From Chthoniobacterales bacterium (GTDB lineage: Bacteria; Verrucomicrobiota; Verrucomicrobiia; Chthoniobacterales; UBA10450): DNA of 7,873 bases. Shown here in pieces: positions 1 to 5,350 of this stretch. A program made the position numbers and the translations under genes. The notes beneath the pieces were generated by a model that ran no database searches, was not told the DNA's origin, and was given only the letters and a program-made list of their open reading frames with translations. Within the stretch, counting starts at the first letter, position 1. Each line of letters starts with the position of its first letter. The stretch covers positions 1-7,873 of the forward strand of contig JAICXG010000131.1 in NCBI GenBank assembly GCA_025980625.1, in the 5' to 3' direction.

Positions 1-2
1 AG

Positions 3-1373
3 TTGCACGAGCTTGCCGATTGGATCGCCGATTACCGCGAGACGATTGCCGAGCGGCGGGTCGCGCCTAACGAAAAGCCGAACGCGGTGCGGCAGGCGCT
101 GGACAGTTCGCCGCCGGAAGAGGGCGAGTCGTTCGAGGCCATTCTGCGTGAAGTCCGAGAAGTGATCGTGCCAAACGTCGTGCACTGGGGACATCCCCGT
201 TTCCTGGCCTACTTCGGCTCCACCAGCACAGCGCCGGGCGTGCTTGCGGAGATGATTTCGGCAGCGCTCAACGTGAATGCAATGACCTGGCGCACTTCGC
301 CAGCCGCGACGGAATTAGAAACCCTGGTGCTCGATTGGTTAGGCCACTGGCTCGGCCTCGCAGAGCAATTTAGTGGGGTCGTTTTCGACACTGCTTCAAT
401 AGGCATTATGCACGCGTTGGCAGCCGCGCGGGAAGCCGCCGCCGAGTCGGTGCGTGAGCTCGGACTCGCCGGCCGACCGGGGCTGCGGCCATTTCGTATC
501 TACACTTCCGACCAGTCCCACAGCTCGATCGAAAAAGCGGCCATCGCCCTTGGGCTCGGCCAGCGCAACGTACAACGCATCGCGTCCGATGACGCCTTTC
601 GCCTGGATCTGAACGCGCTGCGGCAAGCGATCGAGGCCGACCTCGCGCAGGCGTTTCATCCGCTCGCCGTTGTTGCCACGGTCGGGACGACCTCGAGCGC
701 GAGCGTTGATCCTGTGAGAGAAATCGCAGCGGTCGCGCGCGAACACAACCTGTGGCTGCATATCGACGCGGCTTACGGCGGCGGGCTCGCTCTGCTGCCG
801 GAATACAAATGGGTGACGGAGGGTTGGAATGAAGCCGATTCGCTGGTCGTGAACCCTCACAAAATGCTGTTTGTGCCGTTCGACTTCAGTGTTTTGTTCG
901 TTAGGCAAATCGAACGCCTGTGCCGCGTCTTCAGCCTCGTGCCGGAATATTTGCGCGGGGACTCGCTCGGCGCCGAAATCAACTACATGGATTATGGCGT
1001 GCCGCTCGGCCGCCGTTTTCGTGCGATCAAAGCATGGATGGTTTGGCGCACCTTCGGTCGGGAAGGGATGGCAGCGCGGATTCGGGAGCACCTCCGCCTG
1101 GCCCGACTTTTCGCGGACTGGGTTGAGCAGGATGCCCGCTTTGAGTTGCTCGCGCCCGTCGTGATGGGTGTGCTCTGTTTCACGGTGCGCAATTTGCCTA
1201 ACGAGAATGTCGGGAAACTGGTCGAGCGTCTCAATGCGAGCGGTCAGACTTACCTCACCGTGACGAAACTCCGCGGCCGCAGCGCGATTCGGCTCGGGCT
1301 CGGCAATGTGCTCACGACCGAGTCCGACGTGCGAGCGGTCTGGGATCTGATTCGTGAGAGCGCCTTTGCCTGA
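3..1373 (+). CDS. PLP-dependent group II (aromatic-L-amino-acid type) decarboxylase, 5' end probably outside window
   Basis: This is a cytosolic pyridoxal-phosphate decarboxylase of the DDC/TyrDC/GAD family, which turns an amino acid into an amine plus CO2. Residues are numbered from the TTG at position 3. The PLP lysine is K287 in NPHKMLF, and the PLP-ring aspartate is D255 in HIDAAYGG. Their 32-residue spacing equals that of human aromatic decarboxylase (D271/K303). H173 in DQSHSS matches the histidine that stacks on PLP. TVGTTSSASVDP and SPAATELE are also family motifs. At 456 residues it is slightly short, because family members normally have a further 10-30 residues before the HELADWIADY helix. 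The real start is therefore probably upstream, and the TTG is only the first available codon. The usual SGGT/SGGS segment is replaced by FDTAS (about residues 123-127), a variant I associate with bacterial homologues. The substrate cannot be read from sequence; aromatic amino acids are the best guess. Confidence 0.92.
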   Translation: MHELADWIADYRETIAERRVAPNEKPNAVRQALDSSPPEEGESFEAILREVREVIVPNVVHWGHPRFLAYFGSTSTAPGVLAEMISAALNVNAMTWRTSPAATELETLVLDWLGHWLGLAEQFSGVVFDTASIGIMHALAAAREAAAESVRELGLAGRPGLRPFRIYTSDQSHSSIEKAAIALGLGQRNVQRIASDDAFRLDLNALRQAIEADLAQAFHPLAVVATVGTTSSASVDPVREIAAVAREHNLWLHIDAAYGGGLALLPEYKWVTEGWNEADSLVVNPHKMLFVPFDFSVLFVRQIERLCRVFSLVPEYLRGDSLGAEINYMDYGVPLGRRFRAIKAWMVWRTFGREGMAARIREHLRLARLFADWVEQDARFELLAPVVMGVLCFTVRNLPNENVGKLVERLNASGQTYLTVTKLRGRSAIRLGLGNVLTTESDVRAVWDLIRESAFA

Positions 1374-1483
1374 TTCGGGTCCTTGGATCGACTTTCCTGT
1401 TTGCTCTCGCCCGTGTTCGTGTTCCTGCTCTGGAACAGGAACAGATTAAGCGCAAGATTTAGGAGCAGGCGTGGGAAGGGAGA
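1374..1483. other. Intergenic gap between decarboxylase and tRNA-Leu, with a weak hairpin
   Basis: This gap separates the 3' ends of the decarboxylase (+) and tRNA-Leu (-), which converge here. It holds a 7-bp inverted repeat, GTTCCTG at 1421-1427 and CAGGAAC at 1436-1442, with an 8-nt loop. It might act as a shared terminator for both units. No T-tract follows it on either strand, so a Rho-independent terminator is not supported beyond the fold itself. Confidence 0.3.
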
Positions 1484-1567
1484 TGCCGGCGGAGGGGATC
1501 GAACCCACACTCCCTTGCGGGAACCGGATTTTGAGTCCGGCGCGTCTGCCAGTTCCGCCACGCCGGC
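1484..1567 (-). tRNA. tRNA-Leu, anticodon CAA
   Basis: Read on the minus strand, the acceptor stem is GCCGGCG (1561-1567) pairing perfectly with CGCCGGC (1485-1491). The discriminator base A, as expected for leucine, is at 1484. The D-arm begins TGGCGGAACTGGCAGACGC. The anticodon stem CCGGA/TCCGG encloses the loop CTCAAAA, with anticodon CAA at 1531-1533 reading UUG. A long variable arm (TCCC-GCAA-GGGA) marks a class II tRNA, and the T-arm contains GGTTCGATCCC. The 3' CCA is not encoded, because the bases after the discriminator read TCT, so it must be added by tRNA nucleotidyltransferase. All arms pair well and nothing suggests decay. Confidence 0.97.
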
Positions 1568-1583
1568 CGATCGAGCGGGCCAG

Positions 1584-1612
1584 AACGTACGAAGATCGGC
1601 CGCGGCTTGCAA
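1584..1612 (-). promoter_or_regulatory. Possible promoter of tRNA-Leu, using the centre of the palindrome as -35
   Basis: On the minus strand TTGCAA (1607-1612, 4/6 to TTGACA) and TACGTT (1584-1589, 3/6 to TATAAT) are separated by exactly 17 bp. The -10 box ends 16 bp before the tRNA 5' end, implying a leader of about 9 nt. Spacing is ideal but the -10 match is poor, so this is tentative. The -35 box would be the central hexamer of the 24-bp palindrome. Confidence 0.25.
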
Positions 1613-1621
1613 GCCGCGGCC
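1598..1621. repeat. Perfect 24-bp GC-rich palindrome (REP-like candidate)
   Basis: The two half-sites GGCCGCGGCTTG and CAAGCCGCGGCC meet with no spacer, giving a perfect 24-bp inverted repeat. It sits between the 3' end of the PEP-CTERM gene and the 5' end of tRNA-Leu, both on the minus strand. As RNA it could fold into a strong hairpin with up to about 10 bp of stem. That could end PEP-CTERM transcription or protect its 3' end, but no T-tract follows it on the minus strand. Sequences of this style are common dispersed intergenic palindromes in GC-rich genomes, so a REP-type element is the leading alternative. Only one copy is in the window. Confidence 0.6.
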
Positions 1622-1642
1622 ACAACCAGCATGGAAAAGGTA

Positions 1643-2242
1643 TCAGGCGATCTGGCCGCGCCCGAGACGGATTCTGCGAATCAGCTCAATCGCGCCAAGA
1701 CCAATGCTCAGAAGGATGAGCGTTGCGCCACCTTCGGGAACGTTCGAACTACCCGGCACGCCGAAGAACGCGACGTAACTGATCAGACGGATTCCATCGA
1801 TCTCCACCGTTTGATCACCCATGCTTTGGAAGACCTCGTCCGGCGTGACCCCGTAGAGGTGATAATGGTAATCCGTGCCACCCTTCTCTCGCCCGTCTTT
1901 AAGAAAGACGTAGCTGAGTTGGAAACCGGAGGTGCTGAGATCCCAGCTAACGGCGGCCGTCGTCTCGTCTGTGCTGAGCGCGACACCGAAGTAACTGCTG
2001 TCGAGCGCGCCATTGTTCCTCCAGCCCACGTCCGAATCGAAGCTGTTGAAATAGGTTAGTGTCCCGGGCGGCAACCCTTGGTCCGTCTCGATGTAGGCCT
2101 GCGCGGAACTAACGCCTGTGAGAGGTGCGGTAAGAGTCCTTTCCCCGAGATCAATCAAATCCGCGTGAGCCTGCGAAACAAACAACGCAAAGGCTAGGAC
2201 TGGCGCCGCCGTCTCGAGGAGATGTCTAATGATTGTTTTCAT
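1643..2242 (-). CDS. Secreted PEP-CTERM (VPEGG-type) sorting-domain protein, function unknown
   Basis: This 199-residue protein has an exported, exosortase-processed layout. Residues 1-27 are a Sec signal peptide with hydrophobic core APVLAFALFV and a cleavage-type AHA|D at 25-28. Residues 28-167 form an acidic, cysteine-free, Ser/Thr/Gly-rich domain of probable beta structure, with no domain I recognise. The C-terminus has the motif VPEGG (168-172), a hydrophobic helix ATLILLSIGLGAIELI, and then an Arg-rich end (RRIRLGR). This tripartite tail is the PEP-CTERM/VPDSG-CTERM signal. In that family it is cut and transferred by an exosortase encoded elsewhere, and the products are linked to extracellular matrix or the cell surface. 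The ATG at 2242 gives an intact signal peptide. The Shine-Dalgarno sequence is weak (an AGG about 8 nt upstream). No exosortase or polysaccharide gene is nearby, as is usual for scattered substrates. Confidence 0.85.
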   Translation of the reverse strand: MKTIIRHLLETAAPVLAFALFVSQAHADLIDLGERTLTAPLTGVSSAQAYIETDQGLPPGTLTYFNSFDSDVGWRNNGALDSSYFGVALSTDETTAAVSWDLSTSGFQLSYVFLKDGREKGGTDYHYHLYGVTPDEVFQSMGDQTVEIDGIRLISYVAFFGVPGSSNVPEGGATLILLSIGLGAIELIRRIRLGRGQIA

Positions 2243-2490
2243 AGTTTTCGCCTAAAGCCCTAATTGCAATAATTCCCCTAGCAGAAGGCATGCGCAGATA
2301 TCTGGTATTTACAAAAAAGGCAACCAAGATGCTGATCCCGTGGAGATTACGGACCAGATGTTTTCGCCAAGGGTTTTTCGTTGTGTACCGGTTTTGTAAA
2401 CTATCCCGACCGTGAATCGCCCGTGGTCACATTTTCCGACGTGCAGGCGTTCCTACACAATCGAATCGCCCCTAACGCCACCTCGTTCCC
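2243..2490. other. Non-coding gap upstream of the PEP-CTERM gene, downstream of the proline-rich gene
   Basis: This 248-bp gap is visibly more AT-rich than its surroundings and must hold the promoter of the minus-strand PEP-CTERM gene. A weak candidate on the minus strand is TTGCCT, 17 bp, then TATCTG, ending near 2299. The gap also contains a 10-bp palindrome CAGATATCTG (2295-2304) and an inverted pair TTTACAAAA (2308-2316) / TTTTGTAAA (2392-2400). A 9-bp direct repeat GAATCGCCC occurs at 2414 and 2463, and one copy of the CCTAACG word at 2471-2477. I see no convincing terminator for the proline-rich gene and no RNA gene. Confidence 0.5.
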
Positions 2491-3081
2491 TTAGATCAGC
2501 CCGCCACCGCAGAACGGCTCGAAGCTGCGTGGGGGACCAAGCAGTTCGCGCAGGACAATCGCCTCGCGCGCACCCGCCGCGGAACGGAGCAGCGCGCCTA
2601 ACGAGCTCCGGAGAACCGGAACAACGGGTCGAGCAGCCGTCCCAGCCCAGAGCTGCGGCGTCGGCGGCTCACCTGCCGCGACCATAATCGGGGGTGGGTC
2701 GAGTACGGCAGCCGGCGCCGAAACAACCGTGATTGATGGACGCGCTTCGTCCTGCCCTTTCGGAATGGTGACAAGCGGCGGTAGTGGTTGCACCCAACTC
2801 CGTTTGGCCGGGCGCGGCAGCGGCGGCGCATTCGGCGTGACGACGGGACGTGACGGAGCCGGTTGGCGTTGAACTTTGGGCGGCGGCGGTGTCCCCGGCG
2901 GTGCACCTAACGCCTCGAGAAACCGACGGATCCGCTCTTCGTCGCTCTCGTTAGGCGGGCTTGGTTGTTCATTCTGCGGAACCGGGCGCGACTCGTCGGA
3001 TTCGCTGCTTGCCTGCTTCGCTAGCCAACGAAAAACGAGCGCGATTCCGGCAAGAACGAGAAAGATGAAAAGGTCATTCAT
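2491..3081 (-). CDS. Proline-rich, N-terminally membrane-anchored protein of unknown function
   Basis: The 196 residues divide into four parts. One N-terminal hydrophobic helix (about 4-19, LFIFLVLAGIALVFRW) is probably an uncleaved anchor. It is followed by an acidic/polar linker and a short motif DEERIRRFLEALGAP (about 47-61). Then comes a long proline-rich stretch (about 61-155). The C-terminal amphipathic segment LGALLRSAAGAREAIVLREL (161-180) is followed by LGPPRSFEP. I recall the ERIRRFLEALG and REAIVLRELLGPP blocks from hypothetical proteins of Verrucomicrobiota, but know no function. The layout suggests a tether with two short binding segments joined by an extended linker. It lies 132 bp downstream of floA on the same strand and could be co-transcribed with it, so a role near the membrane with FloA is possible but unproven. 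The ATG at 3081 precedes the hydrophobic helix directly; no strong Shine-Dalgarno sequence is visible. Confidence 0.75.
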   Translation of the reverse strand: MNDLFIFLVLAGIALVFRWLAKQASSESDESRPVPQNEQPSPPNESDEERIRRFLEALGAPPGTPPPPKVQRQPAPSRPVVTPNAPPLPRPAKRSWVQPLPPLVTIPKGQDEARPSITVVSAPAAVLDPPPIMVAAGEPPTPQLWAGTAARPVVPVLRSSLGALLRSAAGAREAIVLRELLGPPRSFEPFCGGGLI

Positions 3082-3095
3082 CGTCGTCTCATCTG

Positions 3096-3234
3096 GTCAT
3101 CCTGAGCAGCGCATCGAAGGCGAAGAATGTCGCCGGCCAAGCTGAAAGCCTTCTTTCCACGAAATCCTTCGACTGGGTGCCGTCGCGCTCCACTTTGCTT
3201 GGCAGGGCCACCGTCAGGGTCCCTCGGTTGCGGG
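3096..3234. repeat. Probable dispersed intergenic repeat overlapping the floA 3' end
   Basis: The plus strand starts with GTCATCCTGAGCAGCGCATC. It continues through AATCCTTCGACTGGGTGCCG and GCGCTCCACTTTGCTTGGCA, and ends near CAGGGTCCCTCGGTTGCG. The opening GTCATCCTGAGC...TCGAAGG is the start of a very common intergenic repeat style in environmental genomes, and the later blocks read like the rest of such an element. It contains an internal inverted pair TCGAAGG (3114-3120) / CCTTCGA (3166-3172). Only one copy is in the window, so the dispersed nature and exact ends rest on recollection. It fills the whole gap between floA and the proline-rich gene and runs into the floA stop codon. Confidence 0.45.
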
Positions 3235-4230
3235 TCTGTCTGGCGATGCGATTGACTCACGCATGTTCGTGTCAGCCTGCACATTTTTAATCCGGTAGTA
3301 ATCCATGATCCCGAGATTCCCAGAGCGGAACGCCTCCGCCATCGCCTGAGGAACGAGCGCCTCCGCCTCAACTACTTTCGCCCGCATCTCCTGGGTCTTG
3401 GCGCGCATCTCCTGTTCGACCGCGACTGCGGCAGCGCGGCGCACTTCCGCCTTGGCCTGGGCCACGCGCTTGTCCGCGTCGGCCTGCTCAGCCTGCAATT
3501 TTGCGCCGATATTGTCGCCAATGTCGACGTCGGCGATGTCGATCGATAGAATCTCGAACGCGGTCCCGCTATCGAGTCCCTTGTGGAGAACGAGTTTGGA
3601 AATGCGATCGGGATTTTCCAACACCTCCTTATAGGTGTCGGCCGAGCCGATCGACGTCACGATCCCCTCGCCCACCCGCGCGATGATCGTCTCCTCCGTG
3701 GCGCCGCCGACAAACCGATCCAGATGCGAACGCACCGTGACGCGCGCTTTCACTTTCACTCCGATGCCATCCTTGGCCACGCCATCGATCGTGTTGCGGC
3801 CCATCGCCGCGCTCGGCACGTCGATGATCTTGGGATTGATGGAAGTGCGGACGGCTTCGAGCACAGTCTTACCCGTGCCTTTCGTCGCGAGATCGATTGC
3901 GCAGGCGCGATTAAAATCGAGGGAAATACCGGATTTGTCGGCCGCAATCAGCGCAAGGATAACGTGCGTCACGTCGCCCCCCGCGAGGTAATGTGCTTCG
4001 AGCGGATCGCTCGGGATGTCGATCCCTGCCTTCACCGCCGTGATGCGGTTGTCGACGATTAGCCCGACCGGCACTTTGCGCAGCCGCATGCCGACCATTT
4101 TACCGATGCCGACCGGCGCGTTCGCGATGCGCGCGCGCAGCCAAAGGCCGAAAAAATTGAAGAGGACGATCGCGAGCACGAGCGCAAAAATCGCCAGCAC
4201 TGCGACTCCAACCAGGTAAAGGGATTCCAT
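3214..4230 (-). CDS. floA: Flotillin-like protein FloA (SPFH/band 7 family)
   Basis: This is a bacterial flotillin that scaffolds membrane microdomains and influences membrane fluidity and protein secretion. The 338 residues match the usual length of about 330. An N-terminal hydrophobic hairpin or anchor spans about 5-30. The SPFH domain follows (about 33-235), with the family blocks GRNTIDGVAKDGIGVKVKARVTVR (145-168) and LSIDIADVDIGDNIGAKLQ (228-246). An Ala/Glu/Lys/Arg-rich coiled coil covers about 245-298, where oligomerisation is expected. The signature FRSGNLGIMDYYRIKNVQAD (301-320) and the family ending ADTNMRESI (319-327) come next. The last roughly 10 residues and the stop codon appear to derive from the adjoining repeat. 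In Firmicutes floA is often next to an nfeD gene, but none is visible here. The gene diverges from the flavin oxidoreductase across 82 bp. The ATG at 4230 places the anchor at the extreme N-terminus. No clear Shine-Dalgarno sequence precedes it. Confidence 0.97.
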   Translation of the reverse strand: MESLYLVGVAVLAIFALVLAIVLFNFFGLWLRARIANAPVGIGKMVGMRLRKVPVGLIVDNRITAVKAGIDIPSDPLEAHYLAGGDVTHVILALIAADKSGISLDFNRACAIDLATKGTGKTVLEAVRTSINPKIIDVPSAAMGRNTIDGVAKDGIGVKVKARVTVRSHLDRFVGGATEETIIARVGEGIVTSIGSADTYKEVLENPDRISKLVLHKGLDSGTAFEILSIDIADVDIGDNIGAKLQAEQADADKRVAQAKAEVRRAAAVAVEQEMRAKTQEMRAKVVEAEALVPQAMAEAFRSGNLGIMDYYRIKNVQADTNMRESIASPDRPATEGP

Positions 4231-4312
4231 GAGCGAAACTTACGGGAACCGGAGAAACCGGGAAAGCTTAATCAACGCGATGCCAGTGCCGGCAGCGATA
4301 AGTTGAGGCGCA
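4231..4312. promoter_or_regulatory. Divergent promoter region between floA and the LLM oxidoreductase
   Basis: These 82 bp lie between two diverging start codons and must carry at least part of both promoters. I cannot pick out a -35/-10 pair with confidence on either strand. The plus-strand gene has a GAGG at 4305-4308 only 4 nt before its ATG, a short but usable ribosome-binding spacing. A short near-repeat GAACCGGAGAAACCGGGAAA is present, with no known meaning. Confidence 0.4.
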
Positions 4313-5350
4313 ATGAAATATTTTTCTCTGCTCGATCTTGCGCCGATTATCGAAGGCGCCGACGCAGCGCAGGCGTTTCGCAACTCGCTCGACCTCGCGC
4401 AACATGCCGAAAGCTGGGGATATCATCGGTTCTGGCTGGCGGAACATCACAACCTGCCGGGAATCGCGAGCGCGGCCACTGCGGTCGTGATCTGCCATGT
4501 TGCCGGCGGGACCCGCAGTATTCGAGTTGGCGCGGGCGGCATCATGTTGCCTAACCACGCGCCGCTCGTGATTGCCGAGCAGTTTGGAACTTTGGCCGCG
4601 CTTTTCCCCGGCCGGATCGATCTCGGCCTCGGACGCGCCCCCGGCACCGACCAAGTCACGGCGCGGGCGCTGCGCCGCAATCTCGGGAGCAGCGGCGATA
4701 CCTTTCCCGAGGACGTGCTGGAGTTGCAGACCTATCTCGAACCGGCGCTGCCAGGACAGCCAGTGCAGGCCGTGCCGGGCGCCGGCGCGAAGCTTCCACT
4801 TTATTTGTTAGGCTCGAGCGATTTTAGCGCACGGGTCGCGGCGGAACTGGGACTGCCTTTTGCCTTCGCATCGCATTTCGCTCCTGAATACCTCGAGGTC
4901 GCCCTCGCGCTTTACCGAAAGAATTTTAAATCTTCTGCCGCGCTCGACCGTCCGCACGTGATCGTCGGCGCCGGCGTCTTCGCCGCCGAGAGCGATGCGG
5001 AAGCACAGCGGTTAGCGACGTCGTCGCAGCTCCAGTTTGTTAGTATGATGCGGGGCCGGCCAGGCAAACTCCCACCCCCGATCGACAATATGGAGAATCG
5101 CTGGAGCGCAATGGAACGTGCGGCGGTGATGGAACGGATGCGCTGCTCGGCCATCGGTTCGCCGGCAACCGTGCGAGCGCGTCTCGAGGAGTTGATCGAG
5201 CGCACGCAAGCGGACGAAATCATCGCGACGGCGCAGATTTACGATCACGAGGCGCGACTGCGTTCGTTTCAGATTGCGGCGGAAGTGCTGCGCCAATTCG
5301 TTAGGCGCGAGCCGCTCACGGGCCGTAACCCGGCGGCGGTGGCACGATAA
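4313..5350 (+). CDS. Luciferase-like (LLM class) flavin-dependent oxidoreductase, YhbW/MsnO8-type
   Basis: This is a cytosolic TIM-barrel enzyme of the bacterial luciferase superfamily, expected to use reduced FMN with O2 (monooxygenase) or a related flavin chemistry. The N-terminal half is strongly family-typical. It has LDLAPIIEGADAAQAFRNSL (7-26), then WGYHRFWLAEHHNLPGIASA (35-54), then VGAGGIMLPNHAPLVIAEQF (72-91). FPGRIDLGLGRAPGTD (98-113) follows. These blocks are those of the E. coli YhbW subgroup. The length of 345 residues is normal. The substrate is unknown for most of this subgroup. The gene stands alone on the plus strand, diverging from floA, and its last 35 bp overlap the 3' end of the minus-strand pseudokinase gene. 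The ATG at 4313 is chosen because it gives the exact family N-terminus and has GAGG just upstream. Confidence 0.95.
   Translation: MKYFSLLDLAPIIEGADAAQAFRNSLDLAQHAESWGYHRFWLAEHHNLPGIASAATAVVICHVAGGTRSIRVGAGGIMLPNHAPLVIAEQFGTLAALFPGRIDLGLGRAPGTDQVTARALRRNLGSSGDTFPEDVLELQTYLEPALPGQPVQAVPGAGAKLPLYLLGSSDFSARVAAELGLPFAFASHFAPEYLEVALALYRKNFKSSAALDRPHVIVGAGVFAAESDAEAQRLATSSQLQFVSMMRGRPGKLPPPIDNMENRWSAMERAAVMERMRCSAIGSPATVRARLEELIERTQADEIIATAQIYDHEARLRSFQIAAEVLRQFVRREPLTGRNPAAVAR

Noticed and set aside
396..1091. A 231-codon open frame on the minus strand inside the decarboxylase gene
   Set aside because: It is antisense to a well-conserved enzyme and its composition is typical of a complement-strand shadow.
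1421..1442. A 7-bp hairpin as a firm Rho-independent terminator for the decarboxylase
   Set aside because: There is no T-tract on either strand and the stem has competing pairings in a GTTCC-rich stretch. It is kept only as a weak note in the gap entry.
1250..1778. Open frames crossing the tRNA-Leu region on both strands
   Set aside because: They run through a structurally perfect tRNA and the palindrome and match no family; such tRNA-spanning frames are a common false gene call.
2412..2687. A 91-codon plus-strand frame starting in the 2243-2490 gap
   Set aside because: Most of it is antisense to the proline-rich gene, with no ribosome-binding site and no recognisable protein features.
3383..3414. 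A 21-bp repeated block giving EMRAKTQEMRAKV in FloA
   Set aside because: It looked like a tandem duplication, but as I recall flotillin-like FloA proteins generally have EMRA..EMRAKV in the coiled coil, so it is a family feature.
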